In this document: one piece after another, positions 1 through 13,752 of the stretch
Position numbering within the stretch: position 1 is the stretch's first letter
Layout: every line of letters begins with the position of its first letter
Origin: Stutzerimonas stutzeri
GTDB taxonomy: Bacteria; Pseudomonadota; Gammaproteobacteria; Pseudomonadales; Pseudomonadaceae
Direction of reading: 5' to 3'
NCBI GenBank assembly: GCA_019056435.1
Contig: CP077641.1
Location: 2,790,001 to 2,854,000 of the forward strand
Length of the DNA stretch: 64,000 nucleotides
The notes under the pieces: model-generated
Told to the model about the DNA's origin: nothing
What the model saw: the letters and a program-made list of their open reading frames with translations, nothing else
The model's database searches: none
Position numbers and translations under genes: made by a program

Positions 1-558
1 CCGTTGTACTACGCCTACAAGGGCGCGACGCCGCCGCCGCGTGCGGGCGCCGCTCACGCCACTATCTACCCCTACGGCCCGTTCCCCACTGGTGATGGCG
101 GCACGGTGATGCTCGGCCTGCAGAACGAGCGTGAGTGGCTGGCGTTCTGCGACAAGGTGCTGCTGCAGCCGGAACTGGCGCAGGACGAGCGCTTCTCCAG
201 CAACGCCCGGCGTTCGGAGCATCGCACCGAATTGCGTGCACTTATCGTCGAGGCGTTCAGCCACCTGAGCGCCGAAGAGGTGATCGCCCGGCTGGATGCT
301 GCGCCCATCGCCAATGCGCATGTCAACGACATGGCCGGTGTCTGGGCGCATCCGCAGCTGGAGGCGCGCCAGCGCTGGAGCGAGGTGGACAGCCCGGCCG
401 GTCGCTTGCCTGCGCTGCTGCCGCCGGGACGCAACAGCGCCTTCGCCCCGCGCATGGATCCGATCCCCGCGCTGGGCCAGCACACCGACAGCCTGCTGGC
501 CGAGCTGGGTTATGCAACCGAGGACATTCGCCGACTGCATGACCAGGGGGCGGTGTGA
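1..558 (+). CDS. CaiB/BaiF CoA-transferase, C-terminal part (probable itaconate CoA-transferase), truncated by window edge
   Basis: Only the last ~185 residues are present; the reading frame is open through base 1, so the start lies outside the window. The segment has the C-terminal class III CoA-transferase pattern: a stretch around residues 24-40 with GDGGTVMLGLQNEREW, then D-RF--N--R--H--EL, and a C-terminal end with LGQHTDSLLAELGY. Class III enzymes move CoA from a donor such as succinyl-CoA to a carboxylic acid in the cytoplasm. The downstream CitE-type lyase and TRAP binding protein match the order of the Pseudomonas aeruginosa itaconate locus (CoA-transferase Ict, lyase Ccl, DctP), so itaconate is the likely substrate. 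That assignment rests on context; family membership is firm. Confidence 0.8.
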   Translation, partial: PLYYAYKGATPPPRAGAAHATIYPYGPFPTGDGGTVMLGLQNEREWLAFCDKVLLQPELAQDERFSSNARRSEHRTELRALIVEAFSHLSAEEVIARLDAAPIANAHVNDMAGVWAHPQLEARQRWSEVDSPAGRLPALLPPGRNSAFAPRMDPIPALGQHTDSLLAELGYATEDIRRLHDQGAV

Positions 559-718
559 GCCGCCCGATCGGTCGCCGCCTCGCGCTGCTTTGCACGGCAG
601 GTCGGAGGGCGACCCGTTGCCGCGTTGCGCGGCGACACCGTCTGGCCGCACGCAGGCTTGCGCCTGGATGCCGGGCAATAGCGGGCGCGGCTGCGTCCAC
701 AGATCAGAAGGGAGCGCC

Positions 719-1545
719 ATGAACACAGGCACCATTCGCACGGCACTTTTCGTCCCGGCAACCCGTCCCGAGCGGATTCCCAAGGCGCTGGCCAGCGGCG
801 CCGATGCGGTCATCGTCGACCTGGAAGATGCCGTTGCCGAACCCCTCAAGGCGCAGGCGCGCGAGCAGCTCGACAGCTTGCTCGCCAGCGATGCGCAAGC
901 CCGCGTGCTCGTACGCATCAATGCGGCTGGGCACGTCCAGCAGGCCGAAGACCTGAAGCTCTGCGCGGCGCGCGCCGGCGTCATCGGCGTATTGCTGCCC
1001 AAGGCTGAAAGCGCGGCGCAGGTGGCCGTGGCCGCGGCGTCCGGCAAACCCGTCTGGCCGATCATCGAAAGCGCGCGTGGGCTGGCTGCGCTGGGTGAAA
1101 TTGCGGCCGCCGATGGGGTCGAGCGGCTGTCCTTCGGTGCGCTTGACCTGGGCCTGGATCTGGGGCTGGCCAGCGGTACCGCCGCGGCGGAGCGGATACT
1201 CGACCAGGCCCGTTACGGCCTCTTGCTGCAGTCGCGCCTGGCCGGTCTCGCGGCACCGCTCGATAGCGTCTTTCCCGATATCAAGAATCTGCCGGGGCTT
1301 GCCCGGTTCGCCGCCGATGCTCGCGACATGGGCTTCGGCGGGGTGCTCTGTATTCATCCCAGCCAGGTGGCTGTGGTGCACGAAACGCTGATGCCCAGCA
1401 TCGACGAACTGGCCTGGGCGCAACGCGTCCTCAGCGCCGGTGCGTCCGGCGAGGGGTCTTCGTGGTGGACGGAGAAATGGTCGATGCGCCCGTCATCGGC
1501 CGTGCCCGTCGCCTGCTGCAACGTGCCGGGCAAGCGGTCCCCTGA
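719..1545 (+). CDS. HpcH/HpaI aldolase, CitE-like beta subunit; probable (S)-citramalyl-CoA lyase (frame break near 1453)
   Basis: The protein begins at ATG 719 after a GGGAG ribosome site and reads through RTALFVPATRPERIPKAL, VIVDLEDAV (acidic metal ligands), and GFGGVLCIHPSQV, all typical of CitE-like CoA-ester lyases. In the itaconate pathway this enzyme splits citramalyl-CoA to acetyl-CoA and pyruvate. The frame is lost in the G run at 1453-1456; adding one G gives VFVVDGEMVDAPVIGRARR, the normal C-terminus of the family, stopping at 1543-1545 for 275 aa. Without correction the frame runs on to 1606 with an unrelated tail and overlaps the next gene. It lies 160 nt downstream of the CoA-transferase and 54 nt before dctP. 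Family call is strong, substrate is inferred from context. Confidence 0.85.
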
Positions 1546-2589
<1,044 letters not shown>

Positions 2590-2598
2590 TTAGCCAGG

Positions 2599-2619
2599 TG
2601 CCCGGCCTCGCGCCGGGCA
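2599..2619. terminator. Hairpin between convergent dctP and autotransporter genes
   Basis: TGCCCGGC and GCCGGGCA form an 8-bp stem with a 5-base loop just after the dctP stop. No clear T run follows on either strand, so it is a weak candidate for a bidirectional terminator. Confidence 0.4.
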
Positions 2620-2647
2620 TCTGTGGCCGTGGTGCGAACGCTGCGGG

Positions 2648-5365
2648 CTAGTAGGTCATGCCGGCGTTGAGCATCAGCATCAGGTCGTCGTTGCCCGTTT
2701 CGTTGTTGTAATCCTCGATGCGCAGCAAGCTGCCCTTGAAGGTGATCGCCCAGACCGGCAGCTCGTAGCGGAAGAACATCTCGTACTCCATGTGATGGCC
2801 GTTTGCGTCCAGGTTCAGGTCGATCCGGTTCCAGACGACGCTGTTGTCCCGGTTCAGACCGGTCGGCAATGTGGTCGAGAGCCTGCCCTCCTTCAGCCGC
2901 AGGGGTTGGTAGGCGAGGGCGCCCAGCTGCCAGCCGGAAGCCGGCCGGCCGATGATGCCGAGGGTAAAGCTGTCGCTGTTCAGGCGTCCGGCGTCCATCC
3001 AGCCAGAGCTGGCGAGCTGCGTCTGACCCCGGTTGTACCGTCCGTAAAGCTGCCAATCGTCATTCAACGGCAGCGCCAGGTTCAGGCCGCTGAATAGCGT
3101 CCGCGCCTGCGCGTCGCCGAACAGACCCTCGCTTTGCGTGCCGAGCAGGCGGTCTGCTTCGTTCAACACGCCCAGCTGCACGCTGGCGGCCAGGCCTGAC
3201 GGCGCGACGTAGCCCCATTCGGTCTGCACGCTCTGTTGCAACGCGGAGGCCTTGCGCTCGGCGAAGTGCTGCGGCGCCTTGCCCGCCTGGATCTGCAGGC
3301 CACCCTGCCATCCCTTGCCCAGTTGCCAGTGCATGCCGGCGCCGCTGGCTTGCTCGTCCAAGCTCAGGTAAGGGTTGCCGAAGGCGCGTGTCAGGCTGGC
3401 GTATTTCAACGTCGGAGCCAGGCTCTGCAGGCCCTGGTTCCAGGACGGGTCGGTATTGAAGCTGGCGCTCAGTGATAGATCGGACCCCAAGGGTTGCCAG
3501 GCCTGGACTTCGCCAAGCGCCTCGAGTCCGCTGCCTTCGCTGCCAGTCGTATAGTCCAGGCGCAGGCCACCTTCGATGGTCAGGGACTGTGTGCGGTATT
3601 CCTGATCGAAGCGCGCCAGGTAGCCGTCTGTGTCGAGGCGGGTGCGTTCGGCCTGGGTGTTGGCACTGAGGATGGTGCCGCTGTACACGAAAGGCGCATC
3701 CAGGCTGTCCTTCAAGACCAGGCTGACCTTGGCGAGCGAGTCGCGGATCGCACTGCCCATCGCGGAGCTTTCCGACAGCACTGCAGCGCTGAAGGGCACG
3801 ATCCGCCCGCTGCTGGTTTCGATCATCAGCGCGCCGATCGGCTGGGTGGCCGCATTCAGGTCCATCAGGCCCTGGCCATAGACTGCCTGGTTGGAATAGG
3901 GCCCGGTCTTGCTGGCCGAGACCAGCAGTCGCTCGACGATCTGCTCGGGGCTGAGGGTCGGGAAGCGATCCATCAACAGGGCAACACCGCCGCTGACCTG
4001 CGGCGCGGCGATGGACGTGCCGGCGACCCACTGCGGCTGGCCTTCGGCGCTGATATCGACCACGACCTGCCCGGGCGCGGCGATGCACCATGCCGCCGCG
4101 TCCCCGCAGCGGTTCGAGTAGCTGGAAATGCTGCCCGCCGACTCGCCGAGGTTGTCCACCGCCACCACGGCCAGCCATTGCCCCTGCAGCCCTGGAACCA
4201 GAACCGGCAATGCGGCGAGTGAACTCGGCTGGCTGTCGCCACTGTTGCCAGCCGCCCAGACATACACGATGCCGGAATCCACGCCCTGCTGGTAGACCGG
4301 CCCGAAGTGATCGCGTACCCAGGCGCCGCCGTCGGCATTGTCCTCGATGCGCGACGTGCCGCCGCCTTCGCGTGTCAGGCTCCAGCTGTTGTTGGAGACA
4401 CGCGCGCCGTACTGGATCTCCCGGGCCACCTGGTCGCGGTCGCTCAGCGCGCCGGAGCCGAGCACTCGAATGGGCAGCAGCTTGGCGTCATAAGCGACGC
4501 CGTGCACGGCCGAGTCGTTCTTCTCCGCCGCCAGTGCCTTGGCGACCGCGGTGCCGTGGGTGCCGGTATCGGACATCCGCTCGCCACCGTCGGTGACGTA
4601 ATCGCCGCCAGGGGCGATCTGGTTGCGAAGCTCCGGGGCGTCGATATCGACTCCGGTGTCCTTCACGGCGACGACCACACCTTCGCCCGTGGCGCCGCGG
4701 GCGTAGGCATAGTCGGCACCGAGTATCGAGAGATGATTGGCGCGGTTGAATTCGGCCGTCCGGAAGTCATCCGGCACGGCAAGCCGGGGCGGCTCAGGTA
4801 CGGGATCGGGCTGAGGATCCGGTTCAGGGGTCGGATCGGGGGTCGGGTCTGGGCTCGGTTCTGGATCGGGTGTCGAGGGCGGTGTGGGTTCCGGACTCGG
4901 TGTTGGCGTCGGCTCCGGTTCAGGTGTCGGTTTGGCGCTGTCCTGAGGTGCAGGTCGGTCGCTCCCCGAGTCGCGGTGGGCGGCCAGTACGGCCGTGCCC
5001 GCCACGGTGCTTGCGGCGATCAGGCCACGGCCCCGTGGCGTCTGGAACCAGGCCAGGCGTTCCTGCTCGTTGGCCTTGGCAATGTCCGCCAGGAGCGCCT
5101 GCCGTTCCGGACTCGCCTGCTGGGCCAGGTATTGCACGAGCGTGCTGCGGTACTCGGGGAAAATCTCCAGCGCGGGCTCGACCTGCAGACGCAGCAGGGA
5201 ATCCGGCAGCTCGTACAAGCGAACGAACTCTTGCTGGATCTCCGGCATCAGTTCCGCCGGGGGCAGCGGCGTTCCATAGGCCGACGTGCAGATACACAGA
5301 CCGAGCAGCGTCCTGCGGGTGAGCCTGAGGCCGAGACTGAGGTTCGATCTGTTGCGCTTGTTCAT
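2648..5365 (-). CDS. Subtilisin-family (S8) serine protease with C-terminal autotransporter-like barrel
   Basis: A 905-aa exported protease. I start it at ATG 5365, which has AAGGGA 8 nt upstream, rather than at the TTG nine codons earlier. Numbered from that TTG, the order is: signal peptide (to ~40); a helical region (45-130); a proline-rich linker of PEPTP/PDPTP repeats (~154-202); and an S8 domain with Asp245 (KDTGVDI), His279 (GTHGTAVA), oxyanion Asn383 (AAGNSG) and Ser460 (GTSIAAPQVSGG). After ~520 residues the sequence becomes beta-rich with alternating hydrophobic stretches and ends in an aromatic residue, as outer-membrane barrels do. The linker probably spans from barrel to protease. 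It is monocistronic between two catabolic modules; substrate unknown. Confidence 0.88.
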   Translation of the reverse strand: MNKRNRSNLSLGLRLTRRTLLGLCICTSAYGTPLPPAELMPEIQQEFVRLYELPDSLLRLQVEPALEIFPEYRSTLVQYLAQQASPERQALLADIAKANEQERLAWFQTPRGRGLIAASTVAGTAVLAAHRDSGSDRPAPQDSAKPTPEPEPTPTPSPEPTPPSTPDPEPSPDPTPDPTPEPDPQPDPVPEPPRLAVPDDFRTAEFNRANHLSILGADYAYARGATGEGVVVAVKDTGVDIDAPELRNQIAPGGDYVTDGGERMSDTGTHGTAVAKALAAEKNDSAVHGVAYDAKLLPIRVLGSGALSDRDQVAREIQYGARVSNNSWSLTREGGGTSRIEDNADGGAWVRDHFGPVYQQGVDSGIVYVWAAGNSGDSQPSSLAALPVLVPGLQGQWLAVVAVDNLGESAGSISSYSNRCGDAAAWCIAAPGQVVVDISAEGQPQWVAGTSIAAPQVSGGVALLMDRFPTLSPEQIVERLLVSASKTGPYSNQAVYGQGLMDLNAATQPIGALMIETSSGRIVPFSAAVLSESSAMGSAIRDSLAKVSLVLKDSLDAPFVYSGTILSANTQAERTRLDTDGYLARFDQEYRTQSLTIEGGLRLDYTTGSEGSGLEALGEVQAWQPLGSDLSLSASFNTDPSWNQGLQSLAPTLKYASLTRAFGNPYLSLDEQASGAGMHWQLGKGWQGGLQIQAGKAPQHFAERKASALQQSVQTEWGYVAPSGLAASVQLGVLNEADRLLGTQSEGLFGDAQARTLFSGLNLALPLNDDWQLYGRYNRGQTQLASSGWMDAGRLNSDSFTLGIIGRPASGWQLGALAYQPLRLKEGRLSTTLPTGLNRDNSVVWNRIDLNLDANGHHMEYEMFFRYELPVWAITFKGSLLRIEDYNNETGNDDLMLMLNAGMTY
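4795..4935 (-). repeat. Proline-rich coding repeat in the autotransporter protease
   Basis: The minus strand encodes about 45 residues of degenerate Pro-Glu/Asp-Pro-Thr/Ser units. At the DNA level these are imperfect repeats such as GGTTC(A/C)GG(G/T)GTCGG on the plus strand. The number of units may vary by slippage. Confidence 0.7.
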
Positions 5366-5699
5366 CGGTGCCGATCCCTTGCTTCTTGTCAATGCGCTGA
5401 AGGAAGCAACCGATGCGCCATATTGTTGGCATGAGCGTCTGGTGGAGTCGGTTTTGTGACGCGGGGCGCGGGCGGGATGGCGGGAAGGTGAAGGGGTTAA
5501 CGAAGCCGGCCCTTGGGCTGGGCTCCGTCGAAGAAGGGGGCGTGCGAGGCGGGCTGACGCGTTTGGTCAGTTTGTTTGCCGTCGGGTCAACTCGACGTAC
5601 AGGCGGTCGCCGCCAATCAGGCGGCTTCGGATTCGTTCGCAAGCCCGGTTCGCGCCGGGCTCCGGTTAACTCCGCGCCTGGCTCGCCTTCGCAAGCGCT
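5366..5699. other. 334-nt intergenic gap, autotransporter/HMG-CoA-lyase
   Basis: No convincing gene. It must hold the promoter of the minus-strand protease; TTGACC (plus-strand GGTCAA at 5585-5590) is a possible -35 but no good -10 follows at the right distance. A short GC hairpin (AGCCCGG/CCGGGCT, about 5642-5661) lies just beyond the end of the lyase gene and may help end its transcript. Confidence 0.4.
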
Positions 5700-6626
5700 T
5701 CAACCCTGCGTCCATGCAGGTTTCAGATAGCGCCGGTCCGACGTGCCTGCCTTGAGCACGGCGCCCGGCACGTCGTGGCCGACCAGTTGCGGCAGGTCGG
5801 CGGCGCATTGCAGCAGGCGGTCCAGGTCGACCCCCGTGTCGAGCCCCATGCGCTGGAACATGTGCACCAGATCCTCGGTGCAGATGTTGCCGCTGGCACC
5901 CGGCGCGTAAGGACAGCCGCCGAGGCCGCCGAGCGAGGCGTCGAAACGGTCGATGCCGGCGTTGAGTGCGGCCAGGGCGTTGGCCAGGCCCATCCCGCGG
6001 GTATTGTGGAAGTGCGCCGTGAACACCGCCTCTGGCCAGCGGCGCAGCGCGTCTCGGCAGAGGCGCTCGACTTGCGCCGGGTCGGCCATGCCCGTGGTGT
6101 CGCAAAGGGTCACGCCTTGCACGCCGATATCCAGCAACTGCTGCACCAGCGCCATGACCCGGGCAGGCGGGACCTCGCCTTCGAACGGGCAGCCAAAGGC
6201 CGTCGACAACGAGGCGTTGACGAACACCGGGCTGCCACGGGTGACCTCGATGATCGCCTTGAACTGCTCCAGCGATTGCTCGGGCGTCATGCGCAGGTTG
6301 GCCAGACCGTGGGTGTCGCTGGCCGACATCACCAGGTTGATCTCATCCACCTCGCAGGCCAGGGCGCGCTCGCAGCCCTTCACATTCGGCACCAGCACGG
6401 TGTACTCCACGCCTGGCACCCGGCGGATACCGCGCATGACCTCTTCGGCGTCGCGCAGGTTGGGAATGGCCTTGGGAGAGGTGAAGGAGGTGACTTCGAT
6501 CTTCGCCAATCCCGTTTCGGAAAGGCGGTCGATCAGCGCGATCTTGTCCTCGGTGGGCACGAAGGCCGGCTCGATCTGGAAGCCGTCGCGGGTGGCGACA
6601 TCCTGGATATACAGGCGTTTGTTCAT
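5700..6626 (-). CDS. mvaB: Hydroxymethylglutaryl-CoA lyase
   Basis: A 308-aa TIM-barrel enzyme of the HMGL-like family that cleaves 3-hydroxy-3-methylglutaryl-CoA to acetoacetate and acetyl-CoA. Diagnostic features are the N-terminal DVATRDGFQIEP (family DGLQ region with metal and base residues), TAHFHNTRGMGLAN with the two metal-binding histidines, and the signature loop GGLGGCPYAPGASGN, whose Cys is the family's catalytic residue. Length is normal. It is the second gene after the CoA-transferase at 6730-7931 on the same strand, 103 nt apart, with an extragenic repeat between them. No leucine-degradation (liu) genes surround it, so it may act on HMG-CoA made by that CoA-transferase rather than on leucine-derived HMG-CoA. 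Confidence 0.92.
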   Translation of the reverse strand: MNKRLYIQDVATRDGFQIEPAFVPTEDKIALIDRLSETGLAKIEVTSFTSPKAIPNLRDAEEVMRGIRRVPGVEYTVLVPNVKGCERALACEVDEINLVMSASDTHGLANLRMTPEQSLEQFKAIIEVTRGSPVFVNASLSTAFGCPFEGEVPPARVMALVQQLLDIGVQGVTLCDTTGMADPAQVERLCRDALRRWPEAVFTAHFHNTRGMGLANALAALNAGIDRFDASLGGLGGCPYAPGASGNICTEDLVHMFQRMGLDTGVDLDRLLQCAADLPQLVGHDVPGAVLKAGTSDRRYLKPAWTQG

Positions 6627-6644
6627 GGGGGAGTCCTGGGGTTT

Positions 6645-6723
6645 CGTAGGGTGGATGACGCTTCATCCATCCACCTTTTCGGTTGCCTCGGAGGCGGACA
6701 CGCTTCGCGTTGTCCAGCCTACG
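6645..6723. repeat. Extragenic palindromic repeat between CoA-transferase and HMG-CoA lyase
   Basis: The outer arms CGTAGGGTGGA (6645-6655) and TCCAGCCTACG (6713-6723) are inverted with one mismatch. Nested inside are GGTGGATG with CATCCACC, and GGACA with TGTCC around ACGC/GCGT. The whole block fits between the two genes and resembles the GTAGG(G/C)TGGA-type extragenic repeats common in stutzeri-group genomes. No second copy is visible in this window, so calling it a dispersed repeat is from memory. Confidence 0.55.
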
Positions 6724-6729
6724 AGGCGT

Positions 6730-7931
6730 TCAGATGATCCCGCGCTCGCGCAGGCCCTGGCGTTGCTCGTCGGTGAGACCGAGCCCGGCCAGCACGTCGT
6801 CGGTGTGCTCGCCCAGGTCCGGGCCGCCGTGGCCGATGCGACCCGGCGTGCGGCTGAGCTTGGGCAGCACCCTGGCACCTTCAGTGGGCCGGCGCTGGTC
6901 TCGACCTGCTCGATCATCTGTCGCGCCAGGTAGTGAGGGTCTTTCACGATGTCGGCGGCGTTGTAGGGGTAGCCGGCCGGGACGCGTGCGGCCTTGAGCG
7001 CTTCGATGACCTGGTCGCGGCTGTGCCTGATCGTCCATTCGCCGATCGCGGCATCGATCAGGTCGGCGTGCTGCGCGCGGCCGTCGTTGTGGGCGAAACG
7101 AGGGTCGTCGGCAAGGTCCTGACGCTCGATCAGCTGCATCAGGCGCCGGTAGATGCTGTCGCCGTTGCCGGCGATGAGCACGTAGGTGCCGTCGTTGCAG
7201 CGATAGGAGTTGGACGGCGTGATACCGGGCAGGGCGCTGCCGGCCGGCTCGCGGATATAGCCGAAGGCATCGTACTCGGGCACCAGACTTTCCATCATGG
7301 CGAACACCGATTCGTAAAGCGCGACGTCGATCTCCTGGCCCTTGCCGCTGCGGTTGCGCTCCTGCAACGCCAGCAGCACACCGATCACGCCATGCAGCGA
7401 GGACAGCGAATCGCCGATGCTCACGCCGACCCGCACCGGCGGCTGCCCCGGGTAGCCGGACAGATGGCGCAGGCCGCCCATGGCCTCACCGATCACGCCA
7501 AAGCCTGGCAGGTCGCGATAGGGGCCGGTCTGGCCATAGCCGGAGATGCGCAGCATGATCAGCCGCGGGTTGAGGCGCGACAGCTCCTCCCAACCCAGGC
7601 CCCAGCCCTCGAGAGTGCCGGGGCGGAAGTTCTCGACCAGCACGTCGGCGTCGGCGACCAGCTTGCGGACGATCTCCTGACCCTCCGGCGCCTTCAGATC
7701 GAGTGTCACGGACTGCTTGTTGCGCGATTGCACGTGCCACCAGAGCGAGGTGCCGTTCTTCAGCTTGCGCCACTTGCGCAGCGGGTCGCCGATGCCCGGC
7801 GGTTCGATCTTGATCACCTGGGCGCCGAATTCGCCCAGCATCTTGCTGGCGAAGGGGCCGGCGATCAGCTGGCCCATCTCGATGACCTTGAGGCCTTGCA
7901 GCGGCATGCTGTCTTCGTTCTTCTGGTTCAT
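6730..7931 (-). CDS. CaiB/BaiF class III CoA-transferase (frame break near 6871)
   Basis: The protein starts MNQKNEDSMPLQGLKVIEMGQLIAGPFASKML and carries VENFRPGTLEGWGLG, SGYGQTGPY and the catalytic-region VGVSIGDSLSSLHGVIGVLLAL of class III CoA-transferases. The frame breaks in the C run at 6870-6872; restoring one base continues PGVLPKLSRTPGRIG and ends LTDEQRQGLRERGII for 400 aa, a usual family length. Because the next gene is HMG-CoA lyase, the likely acceptor is 3-hydroxy-3-methylglutarate or a close C5-C6 dicarboxylate; the human family member SUGCT is known to activate glutarate and HMG. It is divergent from lysR across a 175-nt region with two copies of the regulator-like dyad. Family firm, substrate inferred. 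Confidence 0.85.
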
Positions 7932-8013
7932 CACAACACCTGTGCCGGTAGCTCTGTGGGACGCAGGATGACCGAGCGCGCGCCAACGGACAATTATTCG
8001 ATAACCAAGCGTG

Positions 8014-8031
8014 GCTTCGCCTATCGCGAAG
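8014..8031 (+). promoter_or_regulatory. LysR-type operator candidate, site 1
   Basis: GCTTCGCCTATCGCGAAG contains the dyad CTTCGC-N5-GCGAAG and a T-N11-A core, the pattern expected for LysR-type regulators. It lies in the divergent region between the CoA-transferase and lysR. A 17/18 identical copy in inverted orientation lies beyond the 3' end of lysR (9030-9047). Confidence 0.7.
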
Positions 8032-8076
8032 GCAGAAATCAAGATGTCGCCACGCGTAAGGCGGTTTATGGTTGGC

Positions 8077-8094
8077 GCTTCGCCAGTCACGAAC
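8077..8094 (+). promoter_or_regulatory. LysR-type operator candidate, site 2 (degenerate)
   Basis: GCTTCGCCAGTCACGAAC matches site 1 at 14 of 18 positions in the same orientation, exactly 63 bp downstream, close to six helical turns. It ends 12 nt before the lysR start codon, a place suited to autorepression. Confidence 0.5.
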
Positions 8095-8106
8095 AGGGAG
8101 CACCCT

Positions 8107-10158
<2,052 letters not shown>

Positions 10159-10170
10159 CGGGCCTCGTGC

Positions 10171-10197
10171 GCATCGCCCCACCGGGGGCGGTGCTTT
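10171..10197. terminator. Terminator between convergent dctP and DUF2254 genes
   Basis: GCATCGCCCC and GGGGCGGTGC form a 10-bp stem (one T-G pair) with a 4-base loop, followed by TTTC on the plus strand. Confidence 0.6.
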
Positions 10198-11531
10198 CAG
10201 CCGGGGTGATGGGAGTCGACCGGGATTCGCGCCACCTGTGGGTGTTTGCGCCCCTCGAGCTTGAGCAGTCGCTCGATGGCATCGTTCACCGCATGGCGGT
10301 CACGCCAGTTGCTCACCTCGGCATCCGCCTGGTCGCGCAAGGCGCGGATTTCGTCATGGATCGCCTCGATCTGCTCGTCGCTCGGGCTGTCGTGCAGCGC
10401 ATTCTTCATGCACTGCAAAAGCGTGATCATGACCAGCGGGTCCTGGCTGGCGTAGACGCGGATGGGCGCGATCACGGTTTCGAGCATGCGTTGCATGGCC
10501 AGTTGCGGATAGAACAGGCGCGCCGTGCCTTCATCGAAACAGCCGACATCGTATGGCGGAACGCCGCCGATTCGTTGCAGCAGGACCCCGATCAGATTGA
10601 CCGCACGCATCGCCGATCCCGGATCGTTGATCGCCGGGCTGATTGCCTTGACCGCGATCTCGGCCATCTGCCGCAGGCCGTAGGAGACGTTGGCATCGGC
10701 GAACTCGCTGTTGTGGAAGTCGAAGCAGTCGAGCGCCCATGCCTGCTCCTGTTCGTTCAACGGTTCGCTGAACCTGATCAGCGGGTGCCCTTCGACGAGA
10801 AAGAAGCCGGGCTCGACCTGAATCGCCCCGATCAGGCCGCGCTTGCTCAGTAGCTCCCCCAGGCGTTGCTCATTGACCGAACGCAGGTAGCCCGGCGTCG
10901 CGGCCGGCAGACACCACCAGTCCTGCGCAGCCGGGAAGGGCTGCGCCCGCGCGAGGCGTTTCTTGCGTTTTTCGAGGTTGGCGTAGGCGCCTTCGTACAG
11001 CTGGTTCAGCACCCAGTCGACCTGGATCGACTGTGATACCGAGCGAATGAAGACCACGAACATTGCGAGGTTGAGGATGCCCATCAGCAGGCCGAGCGCC
11101 AGGCCGACCGATGGAATGCTGGGCGGCTCGTTCGTATTGATCACGCTGATCATCAGCAGGTAGTAGAGCGTGCTGCCCAGGTAGATGCCGAGGATCACAC
11201 GGTTGCGCGTGTCGCTGATCAACCCGGGCAGGACGCGTGGCGTCAGGCGCGCTGCCGCGCCGTTGAGTACCACCATCACCATGGAGAAGCTGAACACCAT
11301 CAGCGAGATGATGCTGGTGATCAGCGTGCCGAGTATCTCCCGTCCCGTGTCGGGGTCTTTCAGGCCCGAGGGCAGGTGCTCGGCCAGCGAGCCCGCCAGT
11401 GGCGTGGCTTCGAACCCCAGTATGGCTGCAGCGATCAGCGCATAGAGCGCCGAGATCATCACCGGATAGAAGGCGATGCTGGCGGCGATTCTCTTGAACA
11501 GGCGAAAGAGTGTGTTGGACGTAGCTGGCAT
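10197..11531 (-). CDS. DUF2254 family membrane protein
   Basis: A 444-aa inner-membrane protein. The N-terminal half has about four hydrophobic segments (around residues 18-42, 66-90, 112-130 and 140-165, for example LITSIISLMVFSFSMVMVVL). The C-terminal half is soluble and carries AISPAINDPGSAMRAVN and other stretches typical of DUF2254. Function is unknown for the family. It converges with dctP and is divergent from acs, sharing a 237-nt region with it. Length is normal for the family and no defect is visible. Confidence 0.85.
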   Translation of the reverse strand: MPATSNTLFRLFKRIAASIAFYPVMISALYALIAAAILGFEATPLAGSLAEHLPSGLKDPDTGREILGTLITSIISLMVFSFSMVMVVLNGAAARLTPRVLPGLISDTRNRVILGIYLGSTLYYLLMISVINTNEPPSIPSVGLALGLLMGILNLAMFVVFIRSVSQSIQVDWVLNQLYEGAYANLEKRKKRLARAQPFPAAQDWWCLPAATPGYLRSVNEQRLGELLSKRGLIGAIQVEPGFFLVEGHPLIRFSEPLNEQEQAWALDCFDFHNSEFADANVSYGLRQMAEIAVKAISPAINDPGSAMRAVNLIGVLLQRIGGVPPYDVGCFDEGTARLFYPQLAMQRMLETVIAPIRVYASQDPLVMITLLQCMKNALHDSPSDEQIEAIHDEIRALRDQADAEVSNWRDRHAVNDAIERLLKLEGRKHPQVARIPVDSHHPG

Positions 11532-11768
11532 GAACAGGTCTGTGGTGGCGATCGGGCATTGGAGCTATGACAGCCGTTGCGGCGGGAAGTACAGCCTCGA
11601 AGGAGCGTCTATGCTTGCAGGAGGCCGGCGGGCGATGCCCGGTGGAACAAGGTAGCCCCGCGTAGCTCGAAGATGATGTCTGCCAGGCGCTTGGTTGGGA
11701 TTCGTATGGTTCGCCTGTAGGACAGGGGTTATTCGAAAGATAACGAGACCGACGAGTGAGGTACTGCC

Positions 11769-13724
<1,956 letters not shown>

Positions 13725-13752
13725 GCGCGCGGCGGGCCAGCCGCCGTCATGC

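Noticed and set aside
5366..5392. Upstream TTG start (5392) for the autotransporter protease
   Set aside because: ATG 5365 has AAGGGA at the right distance and starts a proper signal peptide; the TTG has no such site.
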